DNA of 9,307 nucleotides. Origin: Acidimicrobiales bacterium. GTDB taxonomy: Bacteria > Actinomycetota > Acidimicrobiia > Acidimicrobiales > Poriferisodaliceae. The notes beneath the pieces are model-generated. The model did no database searches and was not told where the DNA came from. It was given only the letters and a program-made list of their open reading frames with translations. Of this stretch, positions 1 through 6,151 are shown piece by piece (position 1 is the stretch's first letter; every line of letters begins with the position of its first letter). The stretch covers positions 2,030 through 11,336 of the forward strand of contig JAHDHM010000080.1 of NCBI GenBank assembly GCA_020631315.1. Direction: 5' to 3'. A program made the position numbers and the translations under genes.

Positions 1-1
1 G

Positions 2-913
2 AGCCCACTCGAGAACGGCCCACCGGTCGACGACTTCCCCTTCGCCGTCCAGATCCAGGTGGCCGACGACGAGGTCGCCGCCGGTGAACAGCTCGCCGCT
101 GACATCGCTGCGGGCATCGCCGGGGTGACGCTCGACAAGACCGGCGACACGACGGTGATCGTCGAGACACTCATCTCGACGGCCGGCGAGGTCGTCCGCT
201 TCGACGGTCAGCAGATCATCGAGCTCCGGGCGAGCTTCTCGACCGACGACACGACGAACAACCTGAACGCGACCGAGACGCTGGTGCAGGACCTGTTCCC
301 CGAGGCCGAGATCGCCGGCCGTGGCCTGGCGCCCGATGCGCTGCAGTTCGACTTCGGTCAGCAGTCGGACAACGAGGACGACTTCGCCTCGCTGGGCGTC
401 GCCTTCATGGTCGCATTGGCGCTGATGTTCCTGCTCCTGGTGATCCAGTTCCGCTCGGTGGTCCAGCCGATGCTGATCCTGCTGGCCATCCCGTTCAGCT
501 TCCTCGGCGTGTTCAGCATCCTGCTGTGGAGCGACAACTCGTTGAGCTTCTTCGTGATGGTCGGCTTCATCGCGCTCATCGGCGTGGTGGTCAACAACAC
601 GATCCTGCTCATCGACTCGGCCAACCAGGGTCGACGCGACGGGCTCATCCCGGCCGAGGCAATCGCCCGGGCGGTGTCGCGTCGAGCACGTCCATTGGTC
701 GCCACCACGATCACCACCGTCGTCGGCCTGTTGCCCCTCGCGCTGTCGGATCCGTTCTGGGAGGCGCTCAGCTTCACCCTCATCGGCGGTCTCGTCAGCT
801 CGACGATCACGGTGCTCGTCGCCTTCCCGGTGATCTACCTGGGTGTCGAGAAGGTCCGTCGCCGTGTTCGCAACTTCGTACGCGAGGCGGCCGGCAAAGA
901 GCTCGTCGCCTGA
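2..913 (+). CDS. RND-family transporter, C-terminal part (5' partial)
   Basis: The frame is open from the first bases of the window, so this is the last ~303 residues of a much longer protein (RND pumps are usually ~1000 residues). The visible part begins with a periplasmic-type alpha/beta segment. Five hydrophobic segments follow, starting at about nt 392 (LGVAFMVALALMFLLLVIQF), which matches TM8-TM12 of the family. Family-typical stretches are GVVVNNTILLIDSANQ in the middle and ARPLVATTITTVVGLLPLAL before the last helices; both resemble the second half of AcrB/MdtB-like pumps. It ends in a basic cytoplasmic tail (VRRRVRNF). By family it is a proton-driven inner-membrane exporter. The substrate cannot be read from this part, and no adaptor or outer-membrane gene lies downstream. 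ribH follows 30 bp later on the same strand, so they may be co-transcribed. The internal GTG at 59 is not the true start. Confidence 0.9.
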   Translation, partial: SPLENGPPVDDFPFAVQIQVADDEVAAGEQLAADIAAGIAGVTLDKTGDTTVIVETLISTAGEVVRFDGQQIIELRASFSTDDTTNNLNATETLVQDLFPEAEIAGRGLAPDALQFDFGQQSDNEDDFASLGVAFMVALALMFLLLVIQFRSVVQPMLILLAIPFSFLGVFSILLWSDNSLSFFVMVGFIALIGVVVNNTILLIDSANQGRRDGLIPAEAIARAVSRRARPLVATTITTVVGLLPLALSDPFWEALSFTLIGGLVSSTITVLVAFPVIYLGVEKVRRRVRNFVREAAGKELVA

Positions 914-943
914 GCTGGCACACGTCGGTTACCTTCTGAGCCG

Positions 944-1432
944 ATGGCCAGTGGAGACAATCGTTCGCTCGTACCCGACTGGCTCGACGGCAGCGGCCTT
1001 CGTGGCGTGGTCGTCCGGACACGATGGAACGACGAGATCGTGACCGCCCTCACCGAAGGTGCCGAGCGTGGCCTGCGCGACCTCGGCGTCACGGTGCTCG
1101 ACACCGAGTGGGCGCCGGGAGCGTTCGAGCTGCCGTACGCGTGCCAGCAGATCATCCGCGGCGGCACCGTCGACCTCGTCGTCGCGGTCGGCGCGGTGAT
1201 CCGGGGCGAGACCACTCACTACGAGCTGGTGTCCGAAGGAGCTGCAGAGGGCATCTCCCGAGTGCAACTCGACGAGGGCGTGCCGATCGGCTTCGGTGTG
1301 GTGACGGTCGAGAACGAGGCCCAGGCCCACGCACGCAGCCAAGGACCAGGCGGACACAACGTGGCTGAGGAAGCCGCACAGGCGGCCGTGGAGATGGCCG
1401 TGCTCACTCGGCGTCACCGACCCGCCACGTAG
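944..1432 (+). CDS. ribH: 6,7-dimethyl-8-ribityllumazine synthase
   Basis: A complete 162-residue protein of normal length for lumazine synthase. The enzyme condenses 5-amino-6-ribitylamino-uracil with 3,4-dihydroxy-2-butanone 4-phosphate in the penultimate step of riboflavin synthesis, in the cytosol. Visible family signatures are RWN near residue 27 (aromatic residue that stacks on the substrate), APGAFELP (57-64), AVGAVIRGETTHYE (81-94) with the catalytic His at 92, and PIGFGVVTVENEAQA (114-128) followed by the phosphate-binding Arg at 131. The tail GHNVAEEAAQAAVEMA corresponds to the usual NKG.EAA..ALEM helix. The ATG at 944 gives a normal N-terminus just before the first strand. No clear Shine-Dalgarno is present; the gene lies 30 bp after the transporter stop and may depend on readthrough. 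It stands apart from ribD, ribE and ribBA, at least within this window. No FMN riboswitch is visible ahead of it. Confidence 0.94.
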   Translation: MASGDNRSLVPDWLDGSGLRGVVVRTRWNDEIVTALTEGAERGLRDLGVTVLDTEWAPGAFELPYACQQIIRGGTVDLVVAVGAVIRGETTHYELVSEGAAEGISRVQLDEGVPIGFGVVTVENEAQAHARSQGPGGHNVAEEAAQAAVEMAVLTRRHRPAT

Positions 1433-1436
1433 CGCA

Positions 1437-1503
1437 GAACCCTTCGCGCGGTCCGTGACACAGGCCCGAAATCGACGCGAGCATGCGCGCGCGATGAGGG
1501 TTC
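1437..1503 (+). other. Long-range inverted repeat / candidate RNA stem between ribH and the surface-protein gene
   Basis: The left arm at 1437-1450 (GAACCCT then TCGCGCG) pairs with the right arm at 1488-1503 (CGCGCGA, TG, AGGGTTC). This gives 7+7 Watson-Crick pairs interrupted only by a 2-nt bulge (1495-1496). The apical region of 37 nt (1451-1487) could fold further; it contains GCATGC and alternating GC. There is no T tract after the stem, so it is not a canonical intrinsic terminator. It begins 4 bp after the ribH stop and ends at the first possible start (GTG 1504) of the next gene. It could end ribH transcripts, protect their 3' end, or form the 5' leader structure of the surface-protein mRNA. 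The pairing is seen directly; the role is inference. Confidence 0.5.
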
Positions 1504-1524
1504 GTGTGGTGTTCTCTCGCTGGT

Positions 1525-4062
1525 ATGTGCGATCACTCCGCCACCCACCTCGCTCAGCCCGCGTCCCCTGATGCGAGCACACCGCGTCGACGTCGGCGCA
1601 GCGGTCGGCTCGTCCGTCTCACCGTCGCCGTCACACTCGGCGTCGTCGCGTGGATTCCGCTCGCCACCATCGGCGAGGTGGTCGGCGCCGCTCCTGTCAC
1701 GACGTGCATCGACCTGAGCGCGTACGAGGCAGGCAGCGCGCCCGCCGGTTCAGGTGACCTCGGCACCGAGGGCGTCGACGAGGACTTGGCCGACGGTGAG
1801 GTGCGCACACTGACCGGTGTCGCCGGGGGCGTCCTCGACCTGCGGATCACCTGGACGAACGCACACGACGGTGTGCTCCTCGACCCCGGAGCAACGCCGG
1901 ACTTCACCGACCTCGATCTCGCCGCGGCCGCTGTCGGCGGTGCGGACGGAGTGATCCGCTACTTCCCGATGACCGACGGTCGAGGAACCGCCACGTTCGA
2001 GTTCCTGTGGGCCGGTACGACGACTGCTGCACCCATCGAGCTCGAGCGCGTGCTGATGGGTGGTCAGCGTGACTTCGCAGTACACCCCCAGGGCGTCGCC
2101 GAGTTCGTCCTGCGTTCCGGCGGCACGGCGGGAACCCGGGTCGCACCCGGTCATGTCGACCCGGACGTGACGGTCACCGACACGAACCTCGCCGACGGCA
2201 TCACCGGTCTCGGCTCGACGCCGATCATCGAGCTCGACACCGGCGACTTCGGCACCGCCAACGACACGGCCTACAACGAGGCGCGCAGCTCCTACGTGTC
2301 GGTCGGTGCCTTCGAGGATCGTGACTGGACCATCCTCGACTGGGCCGGTGCCGTCGGCGACACCCTCCAGTGGGACCTGTACGGCAGCCCGGTCACCGAT
2401 CCCGAGACCGCGAGCCCCACCAACACCGTCTTCCACGGCGGGCTCTCCGCATACATCGCAGGACTGTGCTTCACCCCACCCGAGTACGACCTCGCCGTGG
2501 TGAAGACGGTGTCCGCCACCGCTCCTGGCACCGATCAGCTGCGGTACACGGTCACGGTCGCCAACCAGGGGACCGTTGCTGCCGGTGCACACACCATCAC
2601 CGACGTGCTGCCCGAGGGCACGGCCTACGCGTCCGACACGAGCGGGGTGGCTGCGGTTCCCGCGACAGCGACCGACGTCGTACCCGGCACCAGCCGTGAC
2701 GCCGTCGCGTGGACCTTCACCGACCTGGCCGCAGGAGCGACACGGTCGTTCGATCTCGTCGTCGACATCGTCGACGCCACTCAGGTCTCGTTCCGCAACG
2801 ACGTCTGGATCACCGCCGACAGCGGCGCCGACGTCGACTCCGACCCGACGGTGCACGGCTGCGCCGACGGCTGGGACGATCACGACGATGCGAGCGTCGA
2901 CGTCGACGGACCGGGCGACGCCTGCGACGACCACGACGCCGAGATCGTCACCCTCGACACCCACAGCCTCGGCAACCTCGTCTGGTTCGACGCCGACGAC
3001 TCCGGCACCATCGACGCCGGCGAGGCACCGATCGCGAACGTCTGGATGGAGCTCTTCGCCGACGACGACAGCGACGGCCTGCCCGACGACCTCGATATGA
3101 ACGGCGATCTGACGGTCGACGACGCCCTCGCCACGGACGGCACGGATGCCGCCGGGCTCTACCTGTTCGACGGACTGGCGCCGGGCACCTACGTCGTCTG
3201 CATTCCTCCGATGGAGTGGGACGTGGACGGTCCGCTCGAGGGCATGCTCTCGTCGACGGGGGCCGCTGCGACGGGTTCGGTCGGTGACCTGGACGACAAC
3301 GGTGCACACCGGCCGGACGGCTACGTCTGCTCCGGTCCGGTGGTGCTGGGCGACGGCGAGCCGCTCGGAGAGGATCCGTCGAACGATGCCGTGACCCCCG
3401 ACGACCGGTCCGATCTCACCATCGACTTCGGGTTCTGGCGCCCGTCGTTCGACCTCGCATTGCGCAAGCAGCTCACCACCGGCGGGAACTCGGCAGTCGT
3501 CGCTGCCGGTGACACGGTCTCGTTCACCCTCACCGTGTTCAACCAGGGCAACGTGACCGCGACCGACATCGACCTCGTCGACTACGTGCCGGCCGGACTC
3601 ACGCTCGCCGACAATGCCTGGACGAGTGATGGGTCCACTGCACGACGGACCCTGACCGGCGTGGTGCTCGAACCGGGAGAGACGACCAGCGTCACGATCT
3701 CGTTCACGGTCAACGGCGACTCCACCGAGATGCTCAACCTGGCCGAGATCGCTGCCGCCCGTCCGATCGACGCCGACGGGGCGACGCTGCTCGACGTGCG
3801 CGGTGTGGCCTTCGCCGATGTCGATTCGACGCCTGACGCCACGAACGGCGAGACGGCGACGGACGACGAAATCCTCAATGGCGGCGGCGACGAGGACGAT
3901 CACGACATCGCCCGGGTCGCACTCGCCGCGTCAGGTCCCGGCGGCGGAGAGCTCCCGGCGACGGGTGGCACCAACGGCATCTGGTACCCGGCGACGGTGG
4001 CGATGATCGTCGGCGCCTTGCTCCTCGTGCTGGAGCGTCAGCGCCGCCTCGCAGGTGTGTGA
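1525..4062 (+). CDS. LPXTG-anchored surface protein with DUF11 and SdrD B-like domains
   Basis: A secreted cell-wall protein of about 845 residues (numbered from ATG 1525). The N-terminus has a long polar stretch, an arginine cluster (21-25), a hydrophobic core (about 30-50) and a likely signal-peptidase site after VVGA (about 55). Residues ~57-318 form an unassigned ectodomain with Cys at 61 and in GLCFTPP, possibly a disulfide. A DUF11-type repeat starts at ~320 (YDLAVVKTV, then YTVTVANQG). An SdrD B-like domain spans ~480-562 (SLGNLVWFDADDSGTID to GTYVVCIPP) with Asp-rich, calcium-site-like loops. A second DUF11 starts at ~641 (SFDLALRKQL, FTLTVFNQG). The C-terminus has LPATG at 810-814, a hydrophobic span and a basic tail (ERQRR), the complete sortase signal. 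A longer frame starts at GTG 1504 with GAGGG only 3 nt upstream; ATG 1525 was preferred because the signal peptide is already long, but both remain possible. No sortase gene is in the window. The exact role (adhesion, envelope scaffold) is unknown. Confidence 0.85.
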   Translation: MCDHSATHLAQPASPDASTPRRRRRSGRLVRLTVAVTLGVVAWIPLATIGEVVGAAPVTTCIDLSAYEAGSAPAGSGDLGTEGVDEDLADGEVRTLTGVAGGVLDLRITWTNAHDGVLLDPGATPDFTDLDLAAAAVGGADGVIRYFPMTDGRGTATFEFLWAGTTTAAPIELERVLMGGQRDFAVHPQGVAEFVLRSGGTAGTRVAPGHVDPDVTVTDTNLADGITGLGSTPIIELDTGDFGTANDTAYNEARSSYVSVGAFEDRDWTILDWAGAVGDTLQWDLYGSPVTDPETASPTNTVFHGGLSAYIAGLCFTPPEYDLAVVKTVSATAPGTDQLRYTVTVANQGTVAAGAHTITDVLPEGTAYASDTSGVAAVPATATDVVPGTSRDAVAWTFTDLAAGATRSFDLVVDIVDATQVSFRNDVWITADSGADVDSDPTVHGCADGWDDHDDASVDVDGPGDACDDHDAEIVTLDTHSLGNLVWFDADDSGTIDAGEAPIANVWMELFADDDSDGLPDDLDMNGDLTVDDALATDGTDAAGLYLFDGLAPGTYVVCIPPMEWDVDGPLEGMLSSTGAAATGSVGDLDDNGAHRPDGYVCSGPVVLGDGEPLGEDPSNDAVTPDDRSDLTIDFGFWRPSFDLALRKQLTTGGNSAVVAAGDTVSFTLTVFNQGNVTATDIDLVDYVPAGLTLADNAWTSDGSTARRTLTGVVLEPGETTSVTISFTVNGDSTEMLNLAEIAAARPIDADGATLLDVRGVAFADVDSTPDATNGETATDDEILNGGGDEDDHDIARVALAASGPGGGELPATGGTNGIWYPATVAMIVGALLLVLERQRRLAGV

Positions 4063-4074
4063 GCCGTGCTGAGG

Positions 4075-4087
4075 TGAGAAGTTCTCA
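4075..4087. repeat. Short palindrome downstream of the surface-protein gene
   Basis: TGAGAA-G-TTCTCA is a perfect 6+6 palindrome centred on 4081, beginning 12 bp after the surface-protein stop. As RNA it could form only a 5-bp stem with a 3-nt loop and has no T tract, so it is a poor terminator. As DNA it has the symmetry of a small protein-binding site, and it lies 10 bp upstream of the -35 box of the next gene. Function unknown. Confidence 0.3.
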
Positions 4088-4096
4088 AGGTCGCGC

Positions 4097-4124
4097 TTGA
4101 CGGATCCGAATATCCACATATCTT
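4097..4124 (+). promoter_or_regulatory. Sigma70-like promoter of the ArsR-methyltransferase / metF operon
   Basis: TTGACG at 4097-4102 (-35, 5 of 6 to consensus) and TATCTT at 4119-4124 (-10, fits TAnnnT) are separated by 16 bp, in a locally AT-rich stretch of a GC-rich window. The predicted transcription start, about 7 nt after the -10 box, falls near 4131, i.e. at or just before the ATG at 4134. That implies a leaderless or nearly leaderless mRNA, common in actinobacteria. The -10 box lies inside the palindromic operator, so a bound repressor would block polymerase directly. Confidence 0.65.
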
Positions 4125-4135
4125 TATATGTGGAT
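4112..4135. promoter_or_regulatory. Perfect 10+10 bp palindromic operator over -10 box and start codon
   Basis: Arms ATCCACATAT (4112-4121) and ATATGTGGAT (4126-4135) are exact reverse complements separated by CTTT. The symmetry stops cleanly at both ends. It covers the -10 box, the likely transcription start and the ATG at 4128. An AT-rich 24-bp dyad of this size is what ArsR/SmtB-type dimers bind, and its place immediately in front of an ArsR-type gene points to autoregulation. By RNA folding it could also hide the start codon, but the DNA operator reading is simpler. Confidence 0.7.
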
Positions 4136-5189
4136 GAACACGGCAACGGCGTACACGGATGACCTCGTCACGGGGCTCAAGGCACTGGGTGACCCCAGTC
4201 GCCTGCGCCTCGTCGCCGCGCTCGACGTCGTCGAGCTGACCGTCTCCGAGCTCTGCACCGTCATCGGACAGTCCCAGCCCCGCACGAGCCGACATCTCAA
4301 GCTCCTCGTCGACGCCGGCGTCCTCGACCGCCAGACCGAGGGCACCAGCGTCTTCTACCGCCTCGCCGGCGAGGGTCACGGCCGTGGTCTGGTCGACGCC
4401 GCACTGTCGATGCTCGACCACGACGATCCCACGATCCAGCGTGACCGCCAGCGCCTCGACGAGGTCCGCTCGGCTCGTCGTGAACAGGCCAGCAACTACT
4501 TCGAGGCCAACGCCCGTGACTGGGACCGGGTCCGTGGCCTCCACGTGGACGAAGACGAAGTCGAGCGAGCCGTACTGACCGCAGCCCGCATCGACCCGCA
4601 GGCGCCCATCGGCCGCATCCTCGACATCGGCACCGGCACCGGCCGGATGCTCGAGGTCTTCGCACCCCACGTGGAGGAGGGCGTCGGCATCGACGACAGC
4701 CGGCAGATGCTCCACGTGGCCCGATCCCGCCTCGACGAGGCCGGCCACCGCAACTGTCGTGTCCGCCACGGCGACGTCTACGACCTCGACCTCGAGCCCG
4801 GCTCGTTCGACGTGGCGATCCTGCACCACGTCCTGCACTTCCTCGACGACCCCGAGAGCGCCATCCAGCAGGTCGCACGGACCCTGCGCACCGGTGGCCG
4901 CCTCGTGTTGGTCGACTTCGCACCGCACTCACGCGACGAACTGCGCACCGACTTCGCACACCGCCGCCTCGGCTTCACCGACACCGACGTCGCAGCGTGG
5001 TTCGAGGCCGCCGACCTCGAATCGGACGGCATCACCCGTCTCGATCGCGACGGCGTCGGACCCGATGGCCTCACCACGGTGCTGTGGAGCGCCGTGCGTT
5101 GGCCCAGCCTCGCCTCACCGCTGCAGCCCGTCCGGGCCGCACGCGCCCGCCTCAACCGCTCGACATCCCACCGGGAGGACGTCGCATGA
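4128..5189 (+). CDS. ArsR-family HTH regulator fused to SAM-dependent methyltransferase domain (SahR-like)
   Basis: A 353-residue two-domain protein. Residues ~10-80 are a winged HTH of the ArsR type (LKALGDPSRLRLV at 17-29; recognition helix region QSQPRTSRHLKLL, 48-60; wing ending VFYRLAGEG). The ELCVC metal-site motif is replaced by ELCTV, so it is unlikely to be an arsenic/metal sensor. Residues ~115-300 are a class I methyltransferase fold: motif I LDIGTGTGRML (165-175), acidic motif GIDD (187-190), FDVAILHHVLHFLDDP (228-242), and the post-motif LVLVDFAPH. This architecture is that of SahR, a regulator of methionine-cycle genes that senses S-adenosylhomocysteine through the methyltransferase fold. 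The adjacency to metF fits the same role. Start: ATG 4128 gives the longest form; ATG 4134, two codons later, fits the predicted transcription start better. The stop overlaps the metF start (ATGA). A true methyltransferase activity is possible but less likely. Confidence 0.87.
   Translation: MWMNTATAYTDDLVTGLKALGDPSRLRLVAALDVVELTVSELCTVIGQSQPRTSRHLKLLVDAGVLDRQTEGTSVFYRLAGEGHGRGLVDAALSMLDHDDPTIQRDRQRLDEVRSARREQASNYFEANARDWDRVRGLHVDEDEVERAVLTAARIDPQAPIGRILDIGTGTGRMLEVFAPHVEEGVGIDDSRQMLHVARSRLDEAGHRNCRVRHGDVYDLDLEPGSFDVAILHHVLHFLDDPESAIQQVARTLRTGGRLVLVDFAPHSRDELRTDFAHRRLGFTDTDVAAWFEAADLESDGITRLDRDGVGPDGLTTVLWSAVRWPSLASPLQPVRAARARLNRSTSHREDVA
5173..5179 (+). promoter_or_regulatory. Shine-Dalgarno for metF inside the regulator's coding end
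   Basis: GGGAGGA ends 6 nt before the metF ATG at 5186, an excellent match in sequence and spacing. It is the strongest ribosome-binding site in the window. It fixes the metF start and, with the ATGA overlap, indicates coupled but independently efficient translation of metF. Confidence 0.8.
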
Positions 5190-6151
5190 CCACCACCAAC
5201 GGACACATCGATCCGAGTCTCGCCGAGCGCCTCGAGCGTCGGCCCTGGCCTGCCACCCCGCTGCGTCCCCTGGAGGTCTCGTTCGAGTACTTCCCGGCCA
5301 ACACCGACGAGGGTCTCGAGCAGCTGCGCTCCACCGCAGGGACGCTCTCGGCGGCATCGCCTCGGTTCGTGTCGGTGACCTACGGCGCCGGTGGCTCCAC
5401 CCAGGAGCGAACCCTGCGCACCATCGAGGCCCTCGGCCCGGTCGCCGGTTCACCGATCGCAGGTCACCTCACCTGCGTCGGCGCATCGAAGGACGAGATC
5501 CACGAAGTCGTCGACGCCTACGCGGCCGCCGGCGTGCGCCACATCGTGGCGTTGCGTGGCGACGCACCTCAAGGTGCCGCCGAGGGTGGGGTACATCCTG
5601 ACGGGTATCGCACCGCCGCTGACCTCGTCGCGGGTCTGCGTGCCCGCCCCGACGGCGACACCTGGCGCATCTCGGTGGCGGCCTATCCCGAGATCCACCC
5701 GAAGGCTGCGTCGGCTGCCTCGGACCTCGACAATCTGGCGGCGAAGTTCGACGCAGGTGCCGACGAGGCACTCACCCAGTTCTTCTTCGACACCGACGCG
5801 TTCCTGCGGTTCCACGAGGCGGCGCGTGCCCACGGCATCGACTCACCGATCGTGCCCGGGATCATGCCCGTCACCAACTTCACCAAGATCTCCGGCTTCG
5901 CAGGACGGTGCGGCACCGTGATCCCGACGTGGATGGCCGACCTGTTCGACGGCCTCGACGACACGCCCGAGATCCGGTCGATGGTGGCCACCACCCTCGC
6001 TGTCGAGCAGTGCCGACGCCTCGCCGAGCACGGCATCACGTCACTGCACCTCTACACGATGAACCGGGCCGATCTGTCGGCGGCGATCTGCCGCTCGCTC
6101 GGCGTGAGTGGCCCGGCGGCCGGCGAGGGCCTCAGCGTCCGATCGGCGTGA
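5186..6151 (+). CDS. metF: 5,10-methylenetetrahydrofolate reductase
   Basis: A 321-residue FAD enzyme, slightly longer than the ~296 residues of E. coli MetF because of an N-terminal extension. It reduces 5,10-methylene-THF to 5-methyl-THF, the methyl donor for methionine synthase. Signatures in order: VSFEYFPANT (31-40) with the catalytic Glu at 34; FVSVTYGAGGSTQERT (substrate/FAD region); HLTCVGAS; IVALRGD (LRGD at 123-126, the flavin-tuning Asp); ISVAAYPEIHP; TQFFFD; PGIMPVTNF; LHLYTMNR near the C-terminus. The start ATG overlaps the regulator stop by 4 nt and has a strong Shine-Dalgarno. Co-transcription with the SahR-like regulator implies control by the SAH/SAM state of the cell. Its last 20 bp overlap the end of the convergent dehydrogenase gene, so there is no intergenic terminator. 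No metH or metE is in the window. Confidence 0.96.
   Translation: MTTTNGHIDPSLAERLERRPWPATPLRPLEVSFEYFPANTDEGLEQLRSTAGTLSAASPRFVSVTYGAGGSTQERTLRTIEALGPVAGSPIAGHLTCVGASKDEIHEVVDAYAAAGVRHIVALRGDAPQGAAEGGVHPDGYRTAADLVAGLRARPDGDTWRISVAAYPEIHPKAASAASDLDNLAAKFDAGADEALTQFFFDTDAFLRFHEAARAHGIDSPIVPGIMPVTNFTKISGFAGRCGTVIPTWMADLFDGLDDTPEIRSMVATTLAVEQCRRLAEHGITSLHLYTMNRADLSAAICRSLGVSGPAAGEGLSVRSA

Noticed and set aside
1750..3903. 717-codon open frame on the minus strand, antisense to the surface protein
   Set aside because: It arises because the Asp/Val-rich GAC/GTC codons of the plus gene avoid stops on the opposite strand. The translation is Arg/Val/Gly-rich with no domain, while the plus frame has a signal peptide, repeats and a sorting signal.
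4075..4087. Intrinsic terminator for the surface-protein gene
   Set aside because: The stem is at most 5 bp with a 3-nt loop, is AT-containing, and is not followed by a T run.
4128..4380. Metal- or arsenic-responsive ArsR repressor
   Set aside because: The HTH lacks the ELCVC cysteine pair, the gene is fused to a methyltransferase fold, and no ars or metal-transport gene is adjacent; the methionine-cycle context fits better.
4038..4928. 296-codon minus-strand frame over the regulator
   Set aside because: It is a shadow of the plus-strand ArsR-methyltransferase gene; it would also run through the promoter and operator, and it has no family features.
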